Below are positions 1-7,508 of a DNA stretch of 11,926 bases, piece by piece (the stretch's first letter is position 1; each line of letters starts with the position of its first letter). The position numbers were made by a program, and so were the translations under genes. This DNA is from Bacteroidales bacterium (GTDB taxonomy: Bacteria > Bacteroidota > Bacteroidia > Bacteroidales > VadinHA17), in contig JAFGXK010000274.1 in NCBI GenBank assembly GCA_016936695.1, positions 1-11,926 of the forward strand, given 5' to 3'. The notes under the pieces were generated by a model. It saw only the letters and a program-made list of their open reading frames with translations. It ran no database searches and had not been told where the DNA came from.

Positions 1-297
1 GGACTGATGCTCTACATGCATGCAAGGGCCAGACATCCGGAAGCGTTCATGAAATCACTTCCTGAGGCAGGAAAAGAAGGAACCCTAAAAAGTGCATTCC
101 GCAATCCGGCATTTGAATCAAAGCTTAAGGCAAAAAGCGGATCCTTCACCAGGGCAAGAAGTTATACCGGGTATTTTACTGCCAGATCCGGAAGAGAAAT
201 GGTCTTCAGCATCCTTGTCAATAACTTTTCAGGCCCTTCTCAAACCATTGTTGCGGGCATTGAGGCCATACTGCTTGAAACTCTGGAAAATCAATAA
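1..297 (+). CDS. dacB: D-alanyl-D-alanine carboxypeptidase/endopeptidase, PBP4 (DacB) family, C-terminal fragment
   Basis: Frame 1 is open from the first base, so the gene begins upstream of the window and only the last 98 codons are here; the ATG at position 7 is not a real start. The fragment carries the third penicillin-binding-protein motif as KSG (positions 133-141), in the context KAKSGSFTRARSYTGY. It is followed by GREMVFSILVNNFSG, the strand and loop ending typical of the S13/PBP4 fold. The preceding LPEAGKEGTLKSAF matches the family's conserved stretch before KTG. Family members are periplasmic enzymes that trim the terminal D-Ala of peptidoglycan stem peptides or cut D-Ala-mDAP cross-links. 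The catalytic SxxK and SxN motifs lie outside the window. Serine replaces the commoner threonine in K[T/S]G, which the family tolerates. The stop TAA (295-297) lies 16 bases from the end of convergent gyrB. The family call is firm; the exact gene name is less so. Confidence 0.85.
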   Translation, partial: GLMLYMHARARHPEAFMKSLPEAGKEGTLKSAFRNPAFESKLKAKSGSFTRARSYTGYFTARSGREMVFSILVNNFSGPSQTIVAGIEAILLETLENQ

Positions 298-313
298 CTA
301 AGGCATCGGCCCT

Positions 314-2284
314 TTAGACGTCTATTCTGGCGTATTTCGCGTGAGCCTCGATGAACTCCCTTCTCGGGGGTACCTCATCTCCCATCAGCATCGAAAAGAT
401 CCTGTCAGCTTCGGCGGCACTGTCAATGGTAACCTGCTTCATCATCCTTGACTCAGGATTCATGGTGGTTGACCAGAGCTGTTCTGCGTTCATTTCACCA
501 AGACCCTTGTATCTCTGAATGTTAACAGTGGATTCCTTTCCCTGGCCGAATTCCCGTACTGCAGCTTCACGCTCTTCTTCAGTCCAGCAATACCTTTCGT
601 TCTTTCCTTTTTTCACAAGATAAAGCGGAGGCATTGCAATGTACAGGTAACCTCCCTTTATCAGATCCTGCATATACCTGAAGAAAAAGGTCATAATCAG
701 TGTGTCGATATGTGATCCGTCGACGTCGGCATCGGTCATGCATATAACCTTGTGGTATCTGAGTCCTGCAATGTTAAGAGCCTTGCTGTCCTCGTCCGTG
801 CCTATGCTTACGCCGAGGGCGGTGAAAATATTCTTTATCTCCTCACTTTCATAAATTCTGTGTTCCATTGCCTTTTCAACATTCAGGATCTTACCCCTAA
901 GCGGAAGTATTGCCTGAAAACGACGGTCACGGCCCTGTTTGGCTGTACCTCCTGCAGAGTCTCCCTCAACAAGGAACAGTTCGCATTTTTCGGGATCACG
1001 GTCGGCACAATCAGCCAGTTTTCCGGGAAGTCCCGAACCCGACAAAACAGTCTTCCGCTGTACCAGTTCCCTGGCTTTCCTTGCGGCGTGGCGTGCCGTT
1101 GCTGCAAGAATCACTTTTTGTACTATGCTTCTTGCGTCTTTGGGATTTTCCTCCAGGTAGTTTGAAAGCATGGTACTCACTGCCACATCGACAGCTCCCA
1201 TGACTTCGGTGTTGCCTAGCTTCGTCTTGGTCTGACCCTCAAACTGAGGCTCTGCAACCTTGACAGAGATAATTGCCGTAAGTCCTTCCCTGAAATCATC
1301 ACCGTTGATATCAAACTTCAGTTTAGCAGTGGCTCCCGAATCGTCTGCATACTTCTTGAGGGTTCTCGTTAATCCCCTCTTGAAACCTGCAAGATGGGTG
1401 CCGCCCTCAATTGTATTAATATTGTTGACATAAGAATGGACATTCTCAGAGAAGGAGTTATTGTACTGGAGGGCTATCTCCACCGGTATCTCAGTCTTGT
1501 CGTATGCAATATGTATCGGGCTTTCAATAAGCTTCTCCCTGTTTCCGTCGAGATATTCCACAAACTCCTTAAGACCCTCTTCAGACTTGAATTCCTCACG
1601 ACGCATTTTACCACCATTGCCGTTTTCAACCAACTCCCTCTCATCAGTGATTGTCAGCAGGATACCTTTATTCAAAAATGCCAGTTCCCTTAACCTGGTC
1701 GACAGTATTTCAAAATTAAAATCGGTTGTCGAGAAAATTGTCGGATCAGGCTTAAAGTTTATCATGGTTCCCGATTCGTCAGTTTTGCCAATGACTTCAA
1801 CACCGCTGACCGGCTTGCCGTATTGATAGGTCTGTCTGAAAATCTTTCCTTCCCTCATTACTGTGGCAACCAGTTCGGTCGACAATGCACAGACGCATGA
1901 GACGCCTACACCGTGAAGACCTCCGGAAACCTTGTAGGAGCCTTTATCAAATTTACCACCGGCATGAAGAACGGTCATAACCACTTCAAGCGCCGATTTC
2001 TGTTCCTTCTCGTGAAGGTCTGTGGGTATTCCGCGGCCATCGTCTGTAACAGTGAGCGAACCATCTTCATGGATCACCAGGTCTATCCTTGAACAGAATC
2101 CAACCAGAGCTTCGTCAATCGAATTGTCAATAACCTCATATACCAGATGATGCAATCCCCTTACTCCGGTATCACCAATATACATTGCAGGCCTCTTCCT
2201 GACTGCTTCAAGACCTTCCAGAACCTGTATACTCCCTGCAGAGTAATCAGCACTATCCTGCAATTTTTTTTCATTCTCACTCAT
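314..2284 (-). CDS. gyrB: DNA gyrase subunit B
   Basis: ATPase subunit of type IIA topoisomerase, which with GyrA introduces negative supercoils into DNA; 656 residues. The N-terminal GHKL ATPase domain (about 15-235) has the catalytic Glu at E50, the Mg-binding N54, DDGRGIP at 81-87 and the ATP lid GGLHGVGVS at 121-129. The transducer domain (about 240-405) holds the ATP-contacting lysine K353 in QTKTKLGN. The TOPRIM domain has E440 in LVEGDSAGG and the DxDxD triad D518/D520/D522 in TDADVDGSHI. The tail carries QRYKGLGEMNAEQLW (590-604), which contacts GyrA and DNA. The RDRRFQAILPLRGKILNVEKA region points to GyrB rather than ParE. The enterobacterial insertion of about 165 residues is absent, as is usual outside that group. 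The position matching E. coli K447 is R463, as in many phyla. ATG start at 2284; no shorter or longer start fits. It is probably transcribed alone, with a terminator upstream separating it from the TPR/barrel unit. Confidence 0.98.
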   Translation of the reverse strand: MSENEKKLQDSADYSAGSIQVLEGLEAVRKRPAMYIGDTGVRGLHHLVYEVIDNSIDEALVGFCSRIDLVIHEDGSLTVTDDGRGIPTDLHEKEQKSALEVVMTVLHAGGKFDKGSYKVSGGLHGVGVSCVCALSTELVATVMREGKIFRQTYQYGKPVSGVEVIGKTDESGTMINFKPDPTIFSTTDFNFEILSTRLRELAFLNKGILLTITDERELVENGNGGKMRREEFKSEEGLKEFVEYLDGNREKLIESPIHIAYDKTEIPVEIALQYNNSFSENVHSYVNNINTIEGGTHLAGFKRGLTRTLKKYADDSGATAKLKFDINGDDFREGLTAIISVKVAEPQFEGQTKTKLGNTEVMGAVDVAVSTMLSNYLEENPKDARSIVQKVILAATARHAARKARELVQRKTVLSGSGLPGKLADCADRDPEKCELFLVEGDSAGGTAKQGRDRRFQAILPLRGKILNVEKAMEHRIYESEEIKNIFTALGVSIGTDEDSKALNIAGLRYHKVICMTDADVDGSHIDTLIMTFFFRYMQDLIKGGYLYIAMPPLYLVKKGKNERYCWTEEEREAAVREFGQGKESTVNIQRYKGLGEMNAEQLWSTTMNPESRMMKQVTIDSAAEADRIFSMLMGDEVPPRREFIEAHAKYARIDV

Positions 2285-2391
2285 CTTTACAAAATATTAT
2301 AAAAACATCCAACCTTTAGTTACAACTATAGCAGAAATCACTAATTTTTCAATACTTAACAAATTGATTTTATGCCCCTTAATTATTCGGA

Positions 2392-2399
2392 CAAAGATA
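2392..2399 (-). promoter_or_regulatory. gyrB: Candidate gyrB promoter, Bacteroidota -7 box
   Basis: Read on the minus strand this is TATCTTTG, an exact match to the Bacteroidota -7 consensus TAnnTTTG. It lies about 108 bases upstream of the gyrB ATG, which would give a leader of roughly 100 nucleotides. No clear TTTG -33 element sits at the usual 19-21 base spacing; the nearest TTG is about 29 bases upstream. An 8-base motif in AT-rich DNA can arise by chance, so this is only a candidate. Confidence 0.4.
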
Positions 2400-2414
2400 C
2401 CTTTTTTTAAAGGT
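2399..2414. repeat. Perfect inverted repeat ACCTTT-TTTT-AAAGGT abutting the gyrB -7 box
   Basis: Six-base arms separated by four T residues. The repeat overlaps the outer base of the candidate gyrB -7 box and so would lie in the promoter spacer. It could be an operator, a DNA-geometry element that senses supercoiling, or an accident of A/T-rich sequence. On the plus strand it is followed by CTTTTT and looks like a weak terminator. No plus-strand gene leads into it, so that role is less likely. Confidence 0.35.
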
Positions 2415-2470
2415 CTTTTTAGTTAAAACAAGTTAAAAGTAATCCACAATTTGACAAAGAAATTAACAAC

Positions 2471-2497
2471 AAAAAGCCCTCCGTACAAGGCAGGGCT
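2471..2497 (-). terminator. Rho-independent terminator of the TPR/barrel unit
   Basis: On the minus strand the sequence forms a GC-rich hairpin: arm AGCCCT plus inner CC pairing with GG plus AGGGCT, one bulged base, and a loop of about six bases. A run of five T residues follows immediately, then further T-rich sequence. It begins 26 bases past the stop of the barrel gene. It would end that transcript before the gyrB promoter and so make gyrB an independent unit. Confidence 0.8.
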
Positions 2498-2523
2498 GTT
2501 ATATTGAAAAAGGAAACAGATTA

Positions 2524-4233
2524 TCAGAGACTGTAGCTGAAGCCTACTATAAAATTGAACATTTGTGAAGGATAGTATGCCCATTCGTAGTAACGATTCC
2601 AGGAAACATTGTCTACCTTGACCCAGAACGACAGAATCCGGGTGTACCTGTATTCTGCGCTAAATCCAAGGTTAACATGAACCGGCTCTTCGATAACCTT
2701 TGGTTCGAGGGTCATCCAACCTGTTGGGCTCTGGCTGACCAGCAGTTTCCTACTTCCGAGTGCAGTGACTTCAGCACCGGCAATGATCTTGTCCCTGAGA
2801 TTGTAGAACAACCCGAACTTTCCGTCCCAGTCAGGCTTGTTCCAGGCGTAATCATTTGCAGTGAGGGTGTATTTGTAATAATTTGCCGAAGTGTTGAATG
2901 ACATCCTTTTCGAGAAATTCCCGCCCAGCTCTCCGTGGAAATTAAGTACTTCAGCATCATCTGGTGTTATTACAAAGTAATTACCTCTCTGCACCACTCC
3001 GGCGGTGTCGGGATAGACAATGTTTGAATAGAGTATCAGGTTATTGACTATTGAATATGAGGCTGATAAGATATAATTCCCTCCGAGTCCGCTGTTCCCT
3101 TTCAACCCGGCTGATATAATCAGTGCGTGGTTTGTGTTAGGTATCCTGTATATCGATCCGTCGGGGACCAGGAAAGGATTCTCACGGATTATTTTCATGG
3201 GTTCATTATTCTCAAGCTTCCCTCCCAATCCTGCAAAAAACCTGACATACTGAGGGACTACGCTGAATCCGAATTCAAGGTCGGGATGAAAATAGGCCTT
3301 TACCTTCTCATCAAGATTCTTTTCGAGAGAAAGTCCCATTCCAAGATTGAAATTCCACTGATCTGTGCTTTTACTTACAAAGGGACTAAGTGTGAATATG
3401 TACTTGGGATCCATACCAAGTGATTTTGAAAGCGTATAATGATCAATATCAAGTCCTGAGCCAAGATAAAATCCTTCATACATGGAAGACATAAGCCCTT
3501 TGAATCCAACATGGTTCATATTCCCTTCTCCCGCATTGCGGAAATAATTGTACGAGACTCCAAGATCGTACGAAAGATCGGCAGAATCAAGGTTAAGCGA
3601 TGCCAGGGAGAATTTGGCGCCGGCATCGAGATAGCTCAGCCTAATGTCTTTTTTCAGGAATTCATAAGGTGCTTCAGTGTTGTAACCATATGCATACCTG
3701 GCTTTCTGAATAAAATCGGCAGAGAGATCGATATAACTGTTTCTGAAAAATTTCCGGCCGAATACCGATGCATCGTTATCCATGAAACCCGCATACACCC
3801 TTTGTTTGTTTTCGAGCGGCACTTTTCCATTCGATGAATAATGCTTTGCATAAAAACCGACAGCGCCTTTTTTCGATCTGTGATTGGTTATGCTCAGTTC
3901 CCCGAGCGGTGTAGTGTTGCTCCCCATTCCCACCCTGACATAACTCTTGTAAAGTTTCGGGAGAGGATCGGCAAGCAGCGATGCTGACTTGATCGGGCTT
4001 ATTGAATGGGTTGGGTTATATGGGTCAGAGTTTACATCATAGGAAAAAACAGGATTAAGACTCGCGGTATCGATAATGTCAGGAAGAAAGCTCAGCTTCC
4101 TGGCATCGGAAAGAGAAGGCTTGTATGGATTGTAAAGCGTCACCTCTCTTTTAAGATCCTCTTCCTGCGCACGGACCGGCAAACAGGCAATCATTGCAAG
4201 GATCAAAACGAATATGGTTTTCTTTATTATCAT
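2524..4233 (-). CDS. Plug-less outer-membrane beta-barrel protein, TonB-receptor-like, partner of the TPR protein
   Basis: 569 residues from the ATG at 4233. The frame can be extended to a TTG at 4257, but the ATG places a clean signal peptide at the N-terminus (MIIKKTIFVL start, cleavage probably after VRA at residue 22), so I chose it. Next comes an acidic and polar linker with the striking motif VTLYNPYKPSLSDARKL (31-47), then the probable first strand (about 98-116, VRVGMGSNTTPLGELSITN). The rest is alternating-hydrophobic, aromatic-rich sequence typical of a many-stranded barrel, ending FIVGFSYSL. No TonB plug domain is visible, though proteins of this appearance are often labelled TonB-dependent receptor. 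The stop TGA is followed in frame by TAA. The gene follows the TPR gene by 29 bases (5 if the TTG were used) and is surely cotranscribed with it; a terminator follows. I infer an outer-membrane location; substrate and function are unknown. Confidence 0.8.
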   Translation of the reverse strand: MIIKKTIFVLILAMIACLPVRAQEEDLKREVTLYNPYKPSLSDARKLSFLPDIIDTASLNPVFSYDVNSDPYNPTHSISPIKSASLLADPLPKLYKSYVRVGMGSNTTPLGELSITNHRSKKGAVGFYAKHYSSNGKVPLENKQRVYAGFMDNDASVFGRKFFRNSYIDLSADFIQKARYAYGYNTEAPYEFLKKDIRLSYLDAGAKFSLASLNLDSADLSYDLGVSYNYFRNAGEGNMNHVGFKGLMSSMYEGFYLGSGLDIDHYTLSKSLGMDPKYIFTLSPFVSKSTDQWNFNLGMGLSLEKNLDEKVKAYFHPDLEFGFSVVPQYVRFFAGLGGKLENNEPMKIIRENPFLVPDGSIYRIPNTNHALIISAGLKGNSGLGGNYILSASYSIVNNLILYSNIVYPDTAGVVQRGNYFVITPDDAEVLNFHGELGGNFSKRMSFNTSANYYKYTLTANDYAWNKPDWDGKFGLFYNLRDKIIAGAEVTALGSRKLLVSQSPTGWMTLEPKVIEEPVHVNLGFSAEYRYTRILSFWVKVDNVSWNRYYEWAYYPSQMFNFIVGFSYSL

Positions 4234-4262
4234 TATCAGCACTTTTTCTTTAAACAATATGT

Positions 4263-7200
4263 TCAGTTACCCTGATCCAGTGAAGCCAGCTTGGCCTTCA
4301 CCTCATCAAGGATCCCATCGTCACTGACGGTATAGTACTCCTGAAGGCTCTGAAGCGTTGCCCTGGCCTGAAGGGTGTCGCCTTTCTGAATACTTATATC
4401 GGCAAGCAACAGGAACATCCTGGCCGTCCAATACGGATGAGGCGAATTCTGCCCAATAAACTGGTTTACTATCCTTTCTGACTCGTCTATACTTCCCTTT
4501 TTGAAAAGAATCTCGGCCACCCTGTATTTTGACTCTGCACCTTCAGCACTGACAACTTCATTCGATGTTATCCTGAAATCCTTAAGGGCTTCATCGAACT
4601 CATTCAGACTGTAATGAGCCTTGGCGCTTATGAAAACAGCCTCACGCATCAGCTCCTCAGGAATTTTTGCCGCTTTCCTGATTCGATCCGACGCCAGAAT
4701 GCTCTTCTGGGCGTCACCATCCTGGTATGCCGACCGGAGCTGGCCCCTCATGGCAGTCAGCTTGAACTCCGGAGTGGTGGTTATCTTTTCGAGGGTTTCA
4801 TAATATGTAAAAGCATCTGAGTATTCCTCCTGGCCATAAAGAATTGCAGAAGCTGCGATTAAAGCCTGCTCCATGAACTGGTTGTTGGGAGTTTTAATCA
4901 CCTCTCTGTAGAAGCCGAGGGCTTCTTCTTTACTGCCTGATGAATTAAGGCATTCAGCCAGATAGAATTGTGCGTTAAGCCTGAAGCTCCCATTCTGGAA
5001 CTCCCTCAGATAATTACGGAACACTTCCGAGGCCCGCGTACAGTTACCTGCGATGTAAAGGTTCTCTCCCGATACATACAAAAGTGAATCCCTCTCTGTT
5101 ACACTGACATCACCGAAACCCAGATTTCTTACATAGGTAAAATAACTCTCGACGTCATTCATATCTACATAGGCATTCTTCAAACCTGTCATTGCATATC
5201 GGGCTTCCGGAGTGGAAGGATAGTTCTCAATTACTTTTCTGAACTGAGCCACTGATTTTTCATTTTCACCCTGATTGTAATAGAGCAGCCCTAACTGAAC
5301 AATGGCCTGAGGAACGTAGGAACTCGAAGGATAATTTGCAATTATATTAATAAAGTCAGCTTCACCCCTGCGGTAGTCTTCCAATACAAGATATGCCCTG
5401 CCCCTTTCGTATATTGCATTAGGCACATAGGGAGATGATGGAAATCTTGTTGTCAGCAATGTAAGAATCTCTGTCTTACCAGGGTTATCATTAGTCAGAC
5501 CCAGGCAGAAACCTTTCTGATACAGTGCATAATCGGCATTATCCTTTCCATACGCTATTACCTTATCGTAGTAACTGACTGCCTGGGCATAATTGGTGTT
5601 AATAAAATAGCAGTCAGCAATTCTGAGTCTCGCATCATACTGAATTTCAGGTTTTGCCGTACCGGCACCCGACTCAAATGTCCTGAACTCTGTCAGAGCT
5701 TTGTTATAATCTTTGAGATTGAACCAGACGTATCCCAGATTATATCTCAGTAGTGACGCTTCGGGAAGAGACATGGCTCCAGGGATTCCCATAAATGTTG
5801 TGTAACCAAAGCTGGCCGATTCGTACTGACCTGTCCTGTACTCAGCCTCTGCTTTCCAGTAAACTGCCCTGGCCTTTAATTCTCTGTTGTGTCTTTCATA
5901 TTGAAGCGACTTTTCAAACATATCAATTGACTCTTCAATCTGCATATTCTTGAAAAGCTCAAGTCCCCTGAAAAAAGCCACCCGCTGATAGGCCGCCTCA
6001 AGTCGTGAGTCTTTATTCCGTATCCTGTCGAGGGCTGACAGAGCGGCCTGGTAGTTTCTAACCTCGGTGAAAGTCGCCACCAGATAATTATATGCTTCCT
6101 CAACATTTGGGGAATTGGGATAAAGATCAATATACTCCTGAAATGCTGCTATGGCCTCGCCAAAAGGAGAAGTGGAAGTCTCGTAAGTCAGTTTGGCATA
6201 GCTTAACAGCGATTCCTCCTTGAGCTTAGCGTCAAAGTCCATCCTGGATGCCTGCCCAAAGGCAAACTGGGCCTTTTTTTTGTCACCTGCCTTCAGATAA
6301 CAGTCGCCGAGCACAAACCATATGTTCTGGCTCAGGATATCAGATTTTGCTCCGGCGCTGAGGAGTGTTTTTATTGCCTGGTCAATATTTCCGGTCTTAT
6401 AGTAGCAAAAACCAAGCTGATACCTGTCTTCCCGCTCACTCGATTTGGCTCCGGCGTTGTATTGCTCCAGGTAAGTGAGAGCTTCAGCATAATTTCCCTT
6501 GTTATAATAGGCATCGCCAATAAAGCGGTACATCTCAATTGCTCTCTCCTTCGGAGCCGATTTAAGGAGTTCGGGAGATACTTCCAGTATCCCGTCATAA
6601 TCCTTTGTTAGATACAGTATCTGGGTATTGTAGAAAGAAACTATGGAACCAAATGTTTCGTCTCCCCTCAGCTTGTTGAAACCCTCGAGGGCGGTCTCAT
6701 ACATCTTCTGTTCATAAGCGATATGAGAAAAATAGTAAATTGCCGGGGCGGAGTATTCCGTATCCTTGTCTTTTATCTCCGAAAACATTGTGAGGGCTTT
6801 GGCCTTGTCTCCCTTAACATACAACGAGTAGCCGTACCTGAAATAATATTCCGGCAATTTTTCGTCGCTCAGTTCAAAACGATTGACAGTCTCATAATAG
6901 TTACAGGCCTTCCTGTAGCTCTTATTCTGGTAGAAATAATCCGCCAGGGAGATCCTCCCCTCATTCAGTCGCGGGCTCTCCGGATGCCTTGACAGATAGA
7001 TAAGCATCCTGTATTCGGCATCCGGATTGAAAAGCCTCAGTGCAGAAAGTGCCGCGTAATACTCGGCTTCATCAAGGTGAATGGTCGTGTTATCCTTTCC
7101 TTCCTGGATATAGGAGTCGAACAGTCTTATTGCCGGAGCGTATTTCTCCTTGTTGAACAGATCCATGGCCCGGTTGAACTCAGACCGGATATCGTCGCCG

Positions 7201-7289
7201 GAGAAGGAATCTTGCGGAACTGCCTGTACAACTGCAACAAATAAAAGAATAAATATAAAGAGTAGTTTTCTAATGTTCATAACTCGCAT
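4263..7289 (-). CDS. Large secreted tetratricopeptide-repeat protein (1008 aa)
   Basis: An N-terminal signal peptide (basic MNIRK, hydrophobic LLFIFILLFVAVV, likely cleavage after VQA near residue 23) lacks a lipobox cysteine, so a soluble periplasmic or peripheral membrane location is inferred. Almost the whole mature chain is degenerate TPR helix pairs, for example 258-275 (DAYYNKGNYAEALTYLEQ), 292-309, 517-537, 558-577 and 890-906. Segments with the YPxS turn of BamD/CpoB-like TPRs occur at residues 390, 616, 653 and 690. No enzyme domain, transmembrane segment or T9SS C-terminal domain is seen. TPR scaffolds bind proteins. Close coupling to the downstream barrel gene suggests that the barrel, or something it assembles with, is the partner. 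Two starts are possible: ATG at 7289 or ATG at 7280. The second gives a more usual signal peptide and I cannot decide between them. The TPR family call is secure; the role is not known to me. Confidence 0.9.
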   Translation of the reverse strand: MRVMNIRKLLFIFILLFVAVVQAVPQDSFSGDDIRSEFNRAMDLFNKEKYAPAIRLFDSYIQEGKDNTTIHLDEAEYYAALSALRLFNPDAEYRMLIYLSRHPESPRLNEGRISLADYFYQNKSYRKACNYYETVNRFELSDEKLPEYYFRYGYSLYVKGDKAKALTMFSEIKDKDTEYSAPAIYYFSHIAYEQKMYETALEGFNKLRGDETFGSIVSFYNTQILYLTKDYDGILEVSPELLKSAPKERAIEMYRFIGDAYYNKGNYAEALTYLEQYNAGAKSSEREDRYQLGFCYYKTGNIDQAIKTLLSAGAKSDILSQNIWFVLGDCYLKAGDKKKAQFAFGQASRMDFDAKLKEESLLSYAKLTYETSTSPFGEAIAAFQEYIDLYPNSPNVEEAYNYLVATFTEVRNYQAALSALDRIRNKDSRLEAAYQRVAFFRGLELFKNMQIEESIDMFEKSLQYERHNRELKARAVYWKAEAEYRTGQYESASFGYTTFMGIPGAMSLPEASLLRYNLGYVWFNLKDYNKALTEFRTFESGAGTAKPEIQYDARLRIADCYFINTNYAQAVSYYDKVIAYGKDNADYALYQKGFCLGLTNDNPGKTEILTLLTTRFPSSPYVPNAIYERGRAYLVLEDYRRGEADFINIIANYPSSSYVPQAIVQLGLLYYNQGENEKSVAQFRKVIENYPSTPEARYAMTGLKNAYVDMNDVESYFTYVRNLGFGDVSVTERDSLLYVSGENLYIAGNCTRASEVFRNYLREFQNGSFRLNAQFYLAECLNSSGSKEEALGFYREVIKTPNNQFMEQALIAASAILYGQEEYSDAFTYYETLEKITTTPEFKLTAMRGQLRSAYQDGDAQKSILASDRIRKAAKIPEELMREAVFISAKAHYSLNEFDEALKDFRITSNEVVSAEGAESKYRVAEILFKKGSIDESERIVNQFIGQNSPHPYWTARMFLLLADISIQKGDTLQARATLQSLQEYYTVSDDGILDEVKAKLASLDQGN

Positions 7290-7306
7290 TTTTTAGTCTT
7301 CCATCT

Positions 7307-7338
7307 GTTAATTGCATTATTAACCAGGAATACTCCTG
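7307..7338 (-). promoter_or_regulatory. Tandem hairpins in the TPR gene leader
   Basis: Two perfect inverted repeats lie end to end. One is GTTAAT-TGCATT-ATTAAC (7307-7324); the other is CAGGA-ATAC-TCCTG (7325-7338). A weaker dyad based on GATC follows near 7338-7352. If transcription starts near the candidate promoter at 7399-7406, these would fold in the 5' leader of the TPR/barrel mRNA, 18 or more bases before the start codon. They could affect mRNA stability or translation, or bind a regulator as DNA. They match no riboswitch class I recognise. Confidence 0.35.
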
Positions 7339-7398
7339 ATCCATTAATGATCTGATAATAAGTAACATAAACCAACAAAAGACACTATTCAGCACAAG

Positions 7399-7406
7399 CA
7401 AAAATA
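7399..7406 (-). promoter_or_regulatory. Candidate promoter for the TPR/barrel unit
   Basis: On the minus strand this reads TATTTTTG, an exact match to the Bacteroidota -7 box TAnnTTTG, about 110 bases upstream of the TPR start. No good TTTG -33 element is seen 19-21 bases upstream. The rest of the 7290-7508 gap is AT-rich. On the plus strand the best -7-like sequence for ftsE is TTTCTTTG at 7473-7480, one mismatch from consensus and with no partner element, so I do not annotate an ftsE promoter. Confidence 0.35.
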
Positions 7407-7508
7407 CAATTATTAAACGGGGGCTTCAGGCCTTTATTACTGATTTTATCAACATATAAATATTATTTATCATTTCTTTGTTTACTTTACAAAATCAACT
7501 TTAAAGTA

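Noticed and set aside
298..324. Possible bidirectional terminator (GGC-ATCG-GCC) and the 10-base palindrome TAGACGTCTA between dacB and gyrB
   Set aside because: The stem is only 3-5 pairs with a bulge or wobble and no proper T-run. The palindrome lies in the last codons of gyrB and is probably coincidence.
752..1203. Open frames of 74-137 codons on both strands inside gyrB
   Set aside because: They lie wholly within strongly conserved GyrB coding sequence and have no recognisable domains; they are shadow frames.
2524..4233. Calling the barrel protein a true TonB-dependent receptor
   Set aside because: There is no plug domain and no clear TonB box, and 569 residues is short for a SusC/FecA-type receptor; only barrel-like sequence is supported.
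4263..7289. DNA-level tandem repeats in the TPR gene
   Set aside because: The TPR units are diverged at the protein level, and I saw no repeated DNA stretches that would suggest recent duplication or phase variation.
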